64,000 nt of DNA from contig CP150547.1 in assembly GCA_049487715.1 (NCBI GenBank), positions 620,001-684,000 on the forward strand, in the 5' to 3' direction. The position numbers and the translations under genes are program-made. Position 1 is the first letter of the stretch; every line of letters begins with the position of its first letter. Under the pieces are notes generated by a model. The model had not been told where the DNA came from and made no database searches. It was given only the letters and a program-made list of their open reading frames with translations. The DNA is from Pycnococcus provasolii (lineage: Eukaryota; Chlorophyta; Pseudoscourfieldiophyceae; Pseudoscourfieldiales). This document shows, piece after piece, positions 56,147 to 64,000 of this stretch.

Positions 56147-56151
56147 TTACA
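56147..56151 (-). terminator. TGTAA poly(A) signal of KCS gene
   Basis: TGTAAG on the minus strand, 40 nt past the KCS stop codon. Confidence 0.5.
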
Positions 56152-56190
56152 ACACATAAAACATGACGCAGCAATGACGATGCAACGAAT

Positions 56191-58320
56191 TCACTGCTGC
56201 GCAACCTCAGACCAGGCGGAGTGCAAACGTCGCACGTCTCGCCTCGCGACCCAAACCGCGCTGTTCGCCTTGAATCCTGATCCAAAACCCAGCTGCCAAA
56301 TAACGTCGCCTCGCCTGATGCCTCGTCCATCGCCGCTCGGTCCCGACGCCGCAACCCCCGATTCGTGGCAGGCTAGCGAGTACCACACGGAACTACTCGA
56401 CGTGTTTCCAAAACTCTTCAGCGTGAGGCGGCTTGCGGCCATTGTGCCCTCGCTCAGCTTAAGCTGCTTCTCCACCTCGTCAAGGACGCCTCGTCCACCG
56501 CAGTGGATGCAGAAGTGGCGAAACGCCGTTGTGAAATCCGGCACGGCAACCTTCTTCTCCTCCTTCGTCGGTGCATGGGCTGTCGCACTGTCTTCTCCGA
56601 CAGCAGCCTTCTTTTTCAGCTGACTACGACGACGCCTCTTCTCGTTCCAAAGCAGTACCAGGCTGATCAGGTACCGTATCTGCTCGCTCCAGGGCAGCAC
56701 GAGCGGGCCTAGCTCGGTAATGTTGCGCGACATCGCCTTGCCCGCTGCCGCCATGAGATTTTTCTCCAGGCGTATGCCCAGATTTCCATCACCATCCTCC
56801 CCTTGCCACACGCAGCGATAAGCCTTGTCGTCCGCCGCAAGGTTCGTACGCACGACAGCGTGTCGCAGCTCGTACAGCGCGAGCGCGCTGTCAGACGGCC
56901 CACGCGAAGGCAAGAACAGGCTGCGCGCACCGAGCAGTGCACGTGCCGTCACCCGAGAGCCACCCGATACAAGGTGAGCCGCTCCCGCGGCGGCTGTGCC
57001 TGTGCATGCGGCGGCAATGCGAAGCAGAGCGCGCGCGGCGCCGTACGCCGCGCCAGCTGCGGTGGTGGGCGGTTCGTTCGACATGAGGATGCACGCAGCT
57101 CCACAGCGGAAGAGCGCGTTGGGAAGCAGCATGCACCTTTCGTTTCCGTAGAAGAGATTCTGCGTAATGTTCTCGGTGGAGACGACGAGCACGCGCAGCA
57201 CCTCGCCACGCTGCGTAGCAGCCTGAAGCAGCTGATCGGCAAGGTCGAGCGCGATCAGCCCAGCACTACACCCCATGCCGCCGAGGCTGTAGGTGCGCAC
57301 GTGAGCACCATTCGGCAGCTGCAACGCGTTGAGAAGCATCGCCGAAAGGCTTGGCGTGGGTGTGAAGAGGCTGCAGTTCGTGACGATCGCGCCGATGAGA
57401 GGCACGTCTGGAACGCCGTCGAGTGCCTTGGGCGCTCCTCCGCTCGCATCGCCACTGTGCGTCGTCGAAACAAATCGGGCAGGAAATTTCTGCGCAGCGT
57501 AGCGAGCCAACAGTTTTCGGCACGTGGGAACGACAAGGTGCAGGAACTCCTCACGCGCCTTGTCGATACTCTGACTTGGCGTGAATTCTGGGGATTCGCT
57601 CGGATTGCGATCGTACTCGTTCGCCGCCTCGTCGGATAGGAAGAGGCAGCGAGGCAGGAACGTGTCGTCGCCCAGCCCACTTCGCTCGCTCACCTTCACC
57701 TGGAAGTTGATTGCGCCTTCGTCGAAGACTTGGCTCGCCAAGATGCTCTGCACGAACCTTTTGTTGCTGCACTGCCCAACAAGTTTCGACGCCGCGTACA
57801 CCGCCTTGTCGTCTCCCGGGCGCGCGTGCATGTCGGTCACCTCGAAGTCGACGAGGAATACGCGTGCGCGCCTACCTCGCGCGCTCATCAGCCTCCTCAA
57901 GATGGCGAGCACGACGAGCACGACGGCAGTCAGCTGCGGGTGCGCCTTCACGGCGGCGACGATCCCGCCGTTATCCTCGACGCCCTTGGCCAACCTCTGC
58001 GCCCAGACAGCCGCGTCGTTCGCGACCGCCGCGAGCAGGCGCAGCGTCATGGGCACCGCGTTGGTCGGCGCCTCGCCTCCGAGCGCCTGCGTCGCGGCGA
58101 CCACGGCAACGATGCCCGCGGCGATCGCCGTCGCGTAGAAGGGCACGCGCATTGGCGACACGACGTCTTCGAGCACAGCGAGGTATCCCTTGATGAACGA
58201 CGGCGGGTGTTGTTCGTCGAGGCGCGTGTACGATCCGACGCGGAAGCCCATACCACCACCTGGTGAAGTTAACCCAGCAGCACCATTCAGGTGAACTTCC
58301 GGCGCCGGTGCTGCGGACAT
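56191..58320 (-). CDS. 3-ketoacyl-CoA synthase (FAE1/CUT1 type)
   Basis: 709 aa from the ATG at 58320. It condenses malonyl-CoA with long-chain acyl-CoA, the first step of very-long-chain fatty-acid elongation at the ER. Residues ~70-165 hold the membrane helices (FYATAIAAGIVAVVAATQALGG, LTAVVLVVLAILRRL). The catalytic triad is Cys351 in LGGMGCSAG, His606 in HCGGRGVLD and Asn639 in FGNTSSSSVWYSL. The His-Asn spacing of 33 equals that of Arabidopsis FAE1 (H391, N424), whereas Cys-His is 255 rather than 168 residues because of inserts. The largest visible insert is an Ala-rich ~60-residue segment after ACILMSNE, before LRHAVVRT. DDKAYRCVWQ and ITELGPLVLPWSEQ match plant enzymes closely. The N-terminus is ~125 residues longer than in plants. 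Convergent with the gene at 54770. Confidence 0.93.
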   Translation of the reverse strand: MSAAPAPEVHLNGAAGLTSPGGGMGFRVGSYTRLDEQHPPSFIKGYLAVLEDVVSPMRVPFYATAIAAGIVAVVAATQALGGEAPTNAVPMTLRLLAAVANDAAVWAQRLAKGVEDNGGIVAAVKAHPQLTAVVLVVLAILRRLMSARGRRARVFLVDFEVTDMHARPGDDKAVYAASKLVGQCSNKRFVQSILASQVFDEGAINFQVKVSERSGLGDDTFLPRCLFLSDEAANEYDRNPSESPEFTPSQSIDKAREEFLHLVVPTCRKLLARYAAQKFPARFVSTTHSGDASGGAPKALDGVPDVPLIGAIVTNCSLFTPTPSLSAMLLNALQLPNGAHVRTYSLGGMGCSAGLIALDLADQLLQAATQRGEVLRVLVVSTENITQNLFYGNERCMLLPNALFRCGAACILMSNEPPTTAAGAAYGAARALLRIAAACTGTAAAGAAHLVSGGSRVTARALLGARSLFLPSRGPSDSALALYELRHAVVRTNLAADDKAYRCVWQGEDGDGNLGIRLEKNLMAAAGKAMSRNITELGPLVLPWSEQIRYLISLVLLWNEKRRRRSQLKKKAAVGEDSATAHAPTKEEKKVAVPDFTTAFRHFCIHCGGRGVLDEVEKQLKLSEGTMAASRLTLKSFGNTSSSSVWYSLACHESGVAASGPSGDGRGIRRGDVIWQLGFGSGFKANSAVWVARRDVRRLHSAWSEVAQQ

Positions 58321-58580
58321 TATTCGTGATCTGCGCAAAAAAGCAGGAAAAAAGTAAAAATGACTGACTGGACGGACGGACCTGAACGGACGCAAAGCAG
58401 GCACGCGAGATATTAGATTTTCACCGGGGCAGCATTCCCATTCAAGAGACGGATCCCCCCGGGGGGGGGGCGGGATTGAAAGGGGAAGAGAGCTTTAACG
58501 GTTCAGATGGTTCCATACAAGATAGAGATCCGTGACAGCTATCGGAATTTTAGCGGTTAATTGCGTTTGCTTTTACTTTC

Positions 58581-59840
58581 TCAAGAGTCCCGGGGTGACT
58601 CGATTTGCGCGCGCATCTCCCGCTCCGCCTCGGCCAACGCCGCCGCCTCAGATGCAGCCACGCTGTCTATAGCGATACCCGGGTGGCTCGGAATGTAAGA
58701 CATGGAGCGCAAAGATGGCGCCTTCTGCCAGCTTTCCCGGCGACGGTAACCGGTGTTCTCCTCGACGGCATAGCGGTGCGCCTCGTGGCTTGAACGCGCA
58801 CGCATCGCGTCAGCCGCAGAGCGTCCGGGGGAAAGAGCGGCGTTGGAGAATTGAGTACGCTGCTCCCTAGCGGCATGCTCCGCCAGCACGATCGACGCGT
58901 CGGGGATGATCCCAGACCTGTTCGGAGAAGGAACACGTGGCCGGGAACCAGCGTCTATGTGTCTCCAGCTCGTCTGCTGTGGCGGAGGGGGGGCGGTGCG
59001 CAGTCTGCTGCCGTGCCGCGTCTCAGGCCGGTGCGGTGATTCCGGCCCAGAAGATGCGAGATGTACACCCACGGATACCCACTGAGACCCTATGCGCGAT
59101 CCAAGCTTCCCAGAGAAGCCACCACCCCCGCCACGGCTGAGGCTCGGGCGGCTTGGCACGATGTAAAGAGGCGCATGCGCGCGTGGACCGCCCTTCTTGA
59201 CGACTCGCTGCACGGGCTCCCTTGCCGGAGGTATTGTTGTCGGCGTAGGAGTCGGCTTGGGCTTGCCCGAGCTTGTGGCTGCCATTGCGTAGCCCTTCAT
59301 GGGACGCCTCTGCTGATTCAGCGCGTGCATCCTCCTCAGGTCCTCAAGTGCCCTTGCTTTCTGCATGTCCATATTGCGTGCCCACTCCGCACGCCCACCG
59401 AGCACGTCGCTATGGCTCATAAAGCCAAGCTCGACGCTTGTGTGCGGCGGACAAATCACCTCGTGACCCTGCGCCTGAAATCTCTGCAAGATGACGTCTA
59501 CCGCGCTGTACCCATACTGCCGACTTTGGTAGTACGCCGTTCCCGGCGACGACGCCGCGACTGAGACTTGCGACGACTCGAGCGTGAGCGTCGGCTTCCT
59601 TGCTCTTCTTCTGTTCGCCTTACCCCCTTGACGAATCCCTTTTGTGTATTGTTGTCTGTGCGCGTAGTCGCCCTCGCCTTGTGCTTTCACGTAAACCTTG
59701 CGTCCTGTGACGCCTCCGTCCGAAAAGCTGCCGGTGAACTGTGCCTCGCTCCTCGCCTCCTCGAGCAGTTTGGACGCCAGCGGAGGCACCCATGCCTTCG
59801 CTGTTTTTGCTTGCATACCTGGTGCAGCCCTGTCCGCCAT
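58581..59840 (-). CDS. Disordered Arg/Ser-rich protein, unknown
   Basis: 419 aa from the ATG at 59840. I do not recognise a family. Residues ~35-110 contain GRKVYVKAQGEGDYAHRQQYTKGIRQGGK and ~100-165 look more ordered (TAYYQSRQYGYSAVDVILQRFQ, QGHEVICPPHTSVELGFMSH). The remainder is Pro/Ser/Arg-rich with GGGGG, ending in a short Ala/Glu helix (AASEAAALAEAEREM). No signal peptide or TM helix. It could be a ciliary or cytoskeletal accessory protein by composition, but nothing specific supports that. No TGTAA is found directly after the stop. Confidence 0.6.
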   Translation of the reverse strand: MADRAAPGMQAKTAKAWVPPLASKLLEEARSEAQFTGSFSDGGVTGRKVYVKAQGEGDYAHRQQYTKGIRQGGKANRRRARKPTLTLESSQVSVAASSPGTAYYQSRQYGYSAVDVILQRFQAQGHEVICPPHTSVELGFMSHSDVLGGRAEWARNMDMQKARALEDLRRMHALNQQRRPMKGYAMAATSSGKPKPTPTPTTIPPAREPVQRVVKKGGPRAHAPLYIVPSRPSLSRGGGGGFSGKLGSRIGSQWVSVGVHLASSGPESPHRPETRHGSRLRTAPPPPQQTSWRHIDAGSRPRVPSPNRSGIIPDASIVLAEHAAREQRTQFSNAALSPGRSAADAMRARSSHEAHRYAVEENTGYRRRESWQKAPSLRSMSYIPSHPGIAIDSVAASEAAALAEAEREMRAQIESPRDS

Positions 59841-60691
59841 GACGCGGTGATGCGTCTGAAGGCCGGTGCGTGCGAGCTGAGCCAGGCTTGAGGGACGTCA
59901 AGCTTTTAAAGTTAAGCTTCAGGATGCACTGCAATGAAGGAGACAGCCGACGGGATTCGTGAGAAAGGAGTGATGATGGGAGGGAAGTGATTGGGGGGCC
60001 CGGAGCGACACAGTAGTGGGGCAAGGTGACTCGACCCCGTATAAATCAAGCACCGTAACTTACTGTACCGCAGGAAGTAAAAACTTTTTACACCCCACTC
60101 ACTGGTCAGTTTCCCCAGCTCAACCAACATGGATGGATGTCGCTCGGGGCAAGGCCGTCGGGTCCGGCAACGCGCAACGTCGCCACGCGCAACGGGCAAG
60201 CAGTCAAGTTATGTCAAGGCAAAGCTGACCGGTCTAAAAGCGGAAAAGCATGAGCGCATAGACTATGCGTGCAGGAAACTACTGAATCGAATGACTATAA
60301 ATCGACCACCACCACGACTCCACGACGACAACTCGACGACTCTGGCTGGACACGAGGCAGACCTACGACTGTACGAGGCAGCAAGACCTATGTAGGTGTG
60401 CCAAGAGGTGGTGCCAAGGTGGTGCCAAAGGTCAAGGAGCCGTGGAGCCGTGGAGGGGGGGGGGGGCACTTAACCTTAGAACGGAAGGTCTAGCTAGGTC
60501 GAAGTTCCTGCGAATTTTGAATTCATTTACCAACCCCGAACCTCAACCCCCAATCAGGCAATCACGTCTCCCAACCCCCATTATCATTATCCCCATTTGG
60601 ATGGTTTGATAAATATCTTCGTATCTTGGTTTCGCTGGTTCTCAGCCTCACACTTTATTGCTCCACTGCGATAGATAGTCATCAGAGTACG
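59841..60691. other. Divergent spacer, nothing definite
   Basis: 850 bp upstream of two divergent genes. It contains a G10 run near 60457-60467, CGACGA/GGTGCCAA repeats (60395-60430) and AACCCCxAACC-like telomere-related fragments at 60532-60580. No coding frame with recognisable content. Confidence 0.45.
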
Positions 60692-61522
60692 ATGATGGCC
60701 CACAGGAATCAACCGCTGCGCCGCTCCTGCACTAAGCGCTATCACTCGACGACAGCTTATGAAGCTCGGAGGCGTCCTTCCGCCGTGCGCGCATCGTCCG
60801 CGTCAGGAGCACAACTCCCAGCCGCATTGCTGTTTGACTGCGATGGCGTGCTCGTTGAGACCGAACGAGACGGACACAGACCCGCATTCAACAAGGCGTT
60901 TCAAGAAATGGGAATAGACGCTGTATGGGAAGTCGACGAGTACGGAGAACTGCTCAAGGTGGGAGGAGGAAAGGAACGCATGACCGCCTACTGGAATAAG
61001 GTTGGTTGGCCCGAGTCCATCGGCGGCGACCCGGAGAAGCAGCAAGAGACGGTCAAGGCGCTGCACAAGCTCAAGACTGAGATATTCGTGGGAATGATCG
61101 AGGCAGGCGAACTTCCACTGAGACCAGGCATCGAGCCGCTCGTTAAGGAGGCGGTGGAGAGCGGTGTCACAGTCGCCGTGTGCTCGACCTCCAACGAACG
61201 TGCGGTCACCGCCGTTGTGCGCGAGCTGCTCCCGGAGTACTTCGACAAGTTTACCGTCTTTGCTGGCGACGTCGTGCCGAAGAAGAAACCCTCGCCGGAC
61301 ATTTATCTGCTCGCGAGCAAGGAGCTTGGCATCCCCGCCGACAAGTGTGCGGTTGTTGAGGATAGCCACATCGGCTGCACGGCTGCGAAGGAAGCTGGCA
61401 TGACGTGCTTCGTCACGAAAAGCGTGTACACGGAGGATGAGGACTTCAGCCGCGCAGACGCAATCTTCGGAGAGGCGACTCAGTTCACTGTCGCCGATAT
61501 GGGCGCCAAGGTGTACGCATGA
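60692..61522 (+). CDS. CbbY-like HAD phosphatase, plastid
   Basis: 276 aa from the ATG at 60692. The first ~38 residues are a transit peptide (NQPLRRSCTKRYHSTT ... RRPSAVRASSASG). HAD motifs: I LLFDCDGVLVETE with nucleophile Asp49 and Asp51, II AVCSTSNERAV (Ser/Thr after the hydrophobic strand), III Lys in VPKKKPSPDIYLLA, IV VVEDSHIGCTAAKEAGM. The helical cap with RPAFNKAFQEMGID and EYGELLKVGGGKERM is the CbbY type. The plant plastid homologue (At3g48420) dephosphorylates xylulose-1,5-bisphosphate, a Rubisco inhibitor; the same job is likely here by family. Convergent with the glycosyltransferase gene, and its stop is followed by TGTAA. Confidence 0.9.
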   Translation: MMAHRNQPLRRSCTKRYHSTTAYEARRRPSAVRASSASGAQLPAALLFDCDGVLVETERDGHRPAFNKAFQEMGIDAVWEVDEYGELLKVGGGKERMTAYWNKVGWPESIGGDPEKQQETVKALHKLKTEIFVGMIEAGELPLRPGIEPLVKEAVESGVTVAVCSTSNERAVTAVVRELLPEYFDKFTVFAGDVVPKKKPSPDIYLLASKELGIPADKCAVVEDSHIGCTAAKEAGMTCFVTKSVYTEDEDFSRADAIFGEATQFTVADMGAKVYA

Positions 61523-61550
61523 AGGGGTTGTGAATATGAGTCGTGCTGAG

Positions 61551-61555
61551 TGTAA
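61551..61555 (+). terminator. TGTAA poly(A) signal of CbbY-like gene
   Basis: TGTAAAGG 29 nt after the stop codon. Confidence 0.5.
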
Positions 61556-61609
61556 AGGTTTTTTTCAACTTTTCAATGTACATAATGTATGACCCGCTCT
61601 GTACTTAGC

Positions 61610-62941
61610 TTAGCAGTCATAATTGACCATGCGGCCAGTCACAGAGTCCAGAACTTTCGCAGCTTCTTTCACTTTGGGGCTTAAACCTTTGCCACCTCTC
61701 GGGACATGGTACGCAGAGCACCACGCTATGTCAAGGCTCGCGAACGGTGGAACGTACCCGAGCCGAGCAACCTGTAGCATGAATGCCGCCCGACCTAGCG
61801 TAGACGAGAATGTTCCCACGAATGCTTGGCACTGCGCGAGAAGTTCCAGGTCTACGCTTGCGTCCCAACCAAGCTTCAGCGTGTCACCTTGACCCTTCGC
61901 GAGGCGATGTTCGATGCGCTCACCCTTCGTAACCTTACCATAGAACGAACGGTCGGCATTCACTATTGCCACCGTGACGCCAAGTTGCTTCAGATCGGCG
62001 TCGGCGAGTGCCGCGGTGGCAGTTTCTGCGTCATCCGTGGCGACGAAGACTGCGTTGAAGCCATAATCGCGCACCAGTTCCTTCACGTGCGCTGCGTAAT
62101 CTGGCCATGAAAAACACTTGCGATTGTTGCGTTTGTCCACGCATGCGTCACCACGGCGCACGTGAACGCCAATAGCTTGCGCTTGCTCCGGCCAGCCTGC
62201 GGAGGACAGCACGCTAGAGGCTCTCTGCACGAGCTCGGCATTTGGGCGCCAGACATGTGCGATCATCTGCGAGCTCCACCACAAATCGCCGCGCGAGCGA
62301 AAGTTGCCTGGAATGTAAAGTCCTATGGGTGCGGGCTCAGCCTCACGTCCGTGCAGTCGAGGCTGAGCCTTGGCCGTTGACGACGCGCCACCGCGCCCTC
62401 TGCGCCTCGAGGACGAGCGTCGTTTCGACGACAACTCGCCTGCCGCTGCTGCTCCCCCTCCTCCTTTGTGCGGTGAGCACGTCGAGAAAGGCTCGAGAAA
62501 GCACTGGAACGTGTACTGGCACGTCTTGCCTGCGAATCCAGGTAGCGACATCGCGCTTGCATCCATTGCTCGTTTGGTGTGCACGGCGTAGTCGAGAGCG
62601 TGCGCGACACCAAGCAGGTTGCTGCCGAACCCGTTGCGTGGTACCTTTGTGGCGTGTAGTTTCGAAGGCTTACACCTTCCGTCGTTTGGGAACTGCGTGT
62701 TTCTGACAAGATTTTCCACCGCCTTCGCGTCGTCGCGTTCTCTTGCGCACGGCCTTAGCATATCCTTCGGTGGTTTGTAGACGGGCACGTGTCTGATTGG
62801 CTTGCACTCGGTGTTTGTTTTTCCGACGACAGCGAGCACATCTGTGTTGCAAGCTGCGTCGGCTTCAATCTGCGTGCATGAAGACGCGGAGCAAAGTTGC
62901 AAAGCCGCTGCTAATAGCAAAGTTAAGATAAAGACACGCAT
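61610..62941 (-). CDS. FUT8-like (GT23/GT-B) fucosyltransferase-like protein
   Basis: 443 aa from the ATG at 62941, beginning with a cleavable signal peptide (MRVFILTLLLAAALQLCSASS). The donor-site motif IGVHVRRGDACVDK (near residue 260) is the peptide O-/alpha-1,6-fucosyltransferase HxxRRGD. It is followed by VFVATDDAETA and FVGTFSSTLGRAAFML, the other GDP-fucose-binding motifs, so it probably acts in the ER/Golgi lumen. Cys residues in the N-terminal part (TDVLAVVGKTNTECKP, RCKPSK) suggest disulfides. A Ser/Arg/Gly-rich insert (SSKRRSSSRRRGRGG) lies before the catalytic part. The acceptor is unknown; it may be core alpha-1,6 fucose or a related glycan. Full length is shorter than FUT8 (~575 aa) because the SH3-like tail is absent. 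Confidence 0.8.
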   Translation of the reverse strand: MRVFILTLLLAAALQLCSASSCTQIEADAACNTDVLAVVGKTNTECKPIRHVPVYKPPKDMLRPCARERDDAKAVENLVRNTQFPNDGRCKPSKLHATKVPRNGFGSNLLGVAHALDYAVHTKRAMDASAMSLPGFAGKTCQYTFQCFLEPFSTCSPHKGGGGAAAAGELSSKRRSSSRRRGRGGASSTAKAQPRLHGREAEPAPIGLYIPGNFRSRGDLWWSSQMIAHVWRPNAELVQRASSVLSSAGWPEQAQAIGVHVRRGDACVDKRNNRKCFSWPDYAAHVKELVRDYGFNAVFVATDDAETATAALADADLKQLGVTVAIVNADRSFYGKVTKGERIEHRLAKGQGDTLKLGWDASVDLELLAQCQAFVGTFSSTLGRAAFMLQVARLGYVPPFASLDIAWCSAYHVPRGGKGLSPKVKEAAKVLDSVTGRMVNYDC

Positions 62942-63126
62942 GAAAAACACCAAAAAAAAGCGGCGGCCACGATGACGAGCGACGGCGGCCACCGAAAATC
63001 AGGCCTGGCGTGTGTGTGATATATTTGGTATCGGATCGGTCGGAAATATAAGAACTAAGGTTAATAATGCCGAAACCACTTTGCCTTGCAAAAAGGGGCG
63101 GCCAAAGAAAGAGTTACCTTAGATGG

Positions 63127-63146
63127 ATTAGGGTTAGGGTTACACC
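63127..63146 (+). repeat. Interstitial telomere-like TTAGGG copies
   Basis: Two GGTTAG units in GGATTAGGGTTAGGGTTAC. The same stretch recurs in the same orientation at about 63901-63920, flanking the foldback palindrome. Upstream (5') of the glycosyltransferase gene. Confidence 0.85.
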
Positions 63147-63159
63147 TCGCCCCCGGGGG

Positions 63160-63900
63160 ATAAGCCTTGTCGACAGAAAAATAAGGTCGCGTTGGTTTCG
63201 GGTCTATTTTCCGGTTGCATTCCCCACTCAAATTCCCCCCGATCCGGCGACCCCCCCCCCATGCGAAAATCAGAAAACAACGAGGGAAAAAGACCGGCAT
63301 TCCCCCAAAGCCTGATAATTTTCCCTTCATAACGGCGATCCCCGTTATAAATTAATGGCGCCGCGGCCGTCAGCGTGCGTGCGTTCTATCAACGCACTCT
63401 ATGGGCTATTGAAGAGGACACATTGGGCAGCCACCTGCGAGAAACCCCGTCTTTATCCGACCTGAAACGGACATGTATTCGTTGATCTCCGTATTATGCC
63501 GTATAACGGGAAATTTGGTCGGGGGAAAGGGAGTTTTGATCAGATCCCGACCAAATTTATGGTTATACGGCCATTATGCAAAACGTCGATAACTTCTCCG
63601 TTTCAGGTCAAAACAAGAATTGGTTTGTGACTGACAGTAGCTCTATGTGTGCTGTTCAATAGCCCATAGAGTGCGTTGATAGAACGCACGCACGCTGACG
63701 GCCGCGGCGCCATTAATTTATAACGGGGATCGCCGTTATGAAGGGAAAATTATCAGGCTTTGGGGGAATGCCGGTCTTTTTCCCTCGTTGTTTTCTGATT
63801 TTCACATGGGGGGAAGATGAGTGGGGAATGCGATGGGGAAATAGACCCGCGACCTTATTTCCAAAATCGGGCTTCGTCGACAAGGCTTATGGATTAGGGT
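63160..63900. mobile_element. Foldback (long inverted repeat) element
   Basis: Arms of ~245-254 bp: 63160-63413 and 63655-63900, with the matching end ATAAGCCTTGTCGAC / GTCGACAAGGCTTAT and inner end GGGCTATTGAA / TTCAATAGCCC. The spacer itself contains further paired segments (GACCTGAAACGG with CCGTTTCAGGTC, and GTATAACGGGAAATTTGGTCGGG with the reverse complement), so the whole 740 bp is a nearly continuous palindrome. There is no coding potential. Direct copies of a GGATTAGGGTTAGGG stretch lie on both sides and might be a target-site duplication. I read it as a foldback transposon or MITE, or a chromosomal hairpin. Confidence 0.75.
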
Positions 63901-63920
63901 TAGGGTTACACGTGCCCCTT

Positions 63921-64000
63921 CCTCCTCCTCGCCGCTTTTTTCCCCTCCTTCCTTCGCGCTGGGACCCTCGTGATATTTTCCATAATTATTGGCTTGTCAT
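63921..64000. other. Window end, nothing seen
   Basis: C/T-rich DNA after the foldback element; no feature recognised. Confidence 0.4.

Noticed and set aside
1-64000. tRNA, rRNA or snRNA genes
   Set aside because: I looked for the conserved tRNA T-loop/anticodon layout and for rRNA motifs and saw none that fold; a covariance-model scan would be needed to exclude them.

Overview
The window is nuclear DNA from a compact eukaryotic genome, most likely a small green alga of prasinophyte/chlorophyte type. Nearly all genes are single uninterrupted reading frames, including one of 14.9 kb. Several proteins begin with Arg/Ser/Ala-rich presequences ending in green-plastid-like VRAS or VKARA motifs. 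Plant-type families are present: an FAE1-type 3-ketoacyl-CoA synthase, a CbbY-like HAD phosphatase, a plastid FKBP-like protein and a plastid DoxX protein. The pentamer TGTAA, the classical green-algal poly(A) signal, lies 11-61 nt downstream of at least eleven stop codons. The species cannot be named from sequence alone.

Layout. 0.7-10.5 kb: Ipi1/TEX10-like ribosome-biogenesis factor (-), a low-complexity nuclear-type protein (+), a large protein with three cyclic-nucleotide-binding-like domains (+) and the U6 snRNA phosphodiesterase USB1 (+). 11.8-13.6 kb: secreted C69-family dipeptidase (-). 13.88-17.85 kb: a young Mutator-like DNA transposon with ~185-bp palindrome-rich terminal inverted repeats and a 9-bp target-site duplication, carrying a frameshifted coiled-coil gene. 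18.1-23.9 kb: 5-formyl-THF cyclo-ligase (+), a CDIN1-type TPD nuclease (-) and a coiled-coil/WD40 protein (-). 24.3-26.1 kb: a MITE-like inverted repeat and a broken retroelement-like fragment. 26.4-31.3 kb: a MYB gene with an internal 507-bp tandem duplication (+), a trypsin-like protease lacking its 5' end (-) and a DEAD-box helicase with an RGG tail (+).

31.4-37 kb: plastid-type methyltransferase (-), DoxX membrane protein (+), DUF4864-like protein (-), a tiny membrane protein (+), a UIM-like protein (+) and FKBP-like isomerase (-). 37.1-52.05 kb: one VPS13-family bridge-like lipid-transfer protein of ~4,970 aa with an unusual N-terminal membrane segment. 52.4-62.9 kb: Sfp-type phosphopantetheinyl transferase with a duplicated C-terminal unit (-), an unknown disordered protein (+), 3-ketoacyl-CoA synthase (-), an unknown protein (-), CbbY-like HAD phosphatase (+) and FUT8-like glycosyltransferase (-). 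63.16-63.90 kb: a foldback palindrome.

The genes form no metabolic operon, as expected for a eukaryotic nucleus. They are packed in convergent pairs with 3' ends 20-150 bp apart and divergent pairs sharing short promoter regions. Recurrent telomere-like CCCTAA/TTAGGG tracts sit almost exclusively in these promoter regions. The most distinctive items are the transposon with its nested-palindrome termini, the promoter-located telomere-like tracts, the membrane-anchored VPS13 and the internally duplicated MYB and transferase genes.
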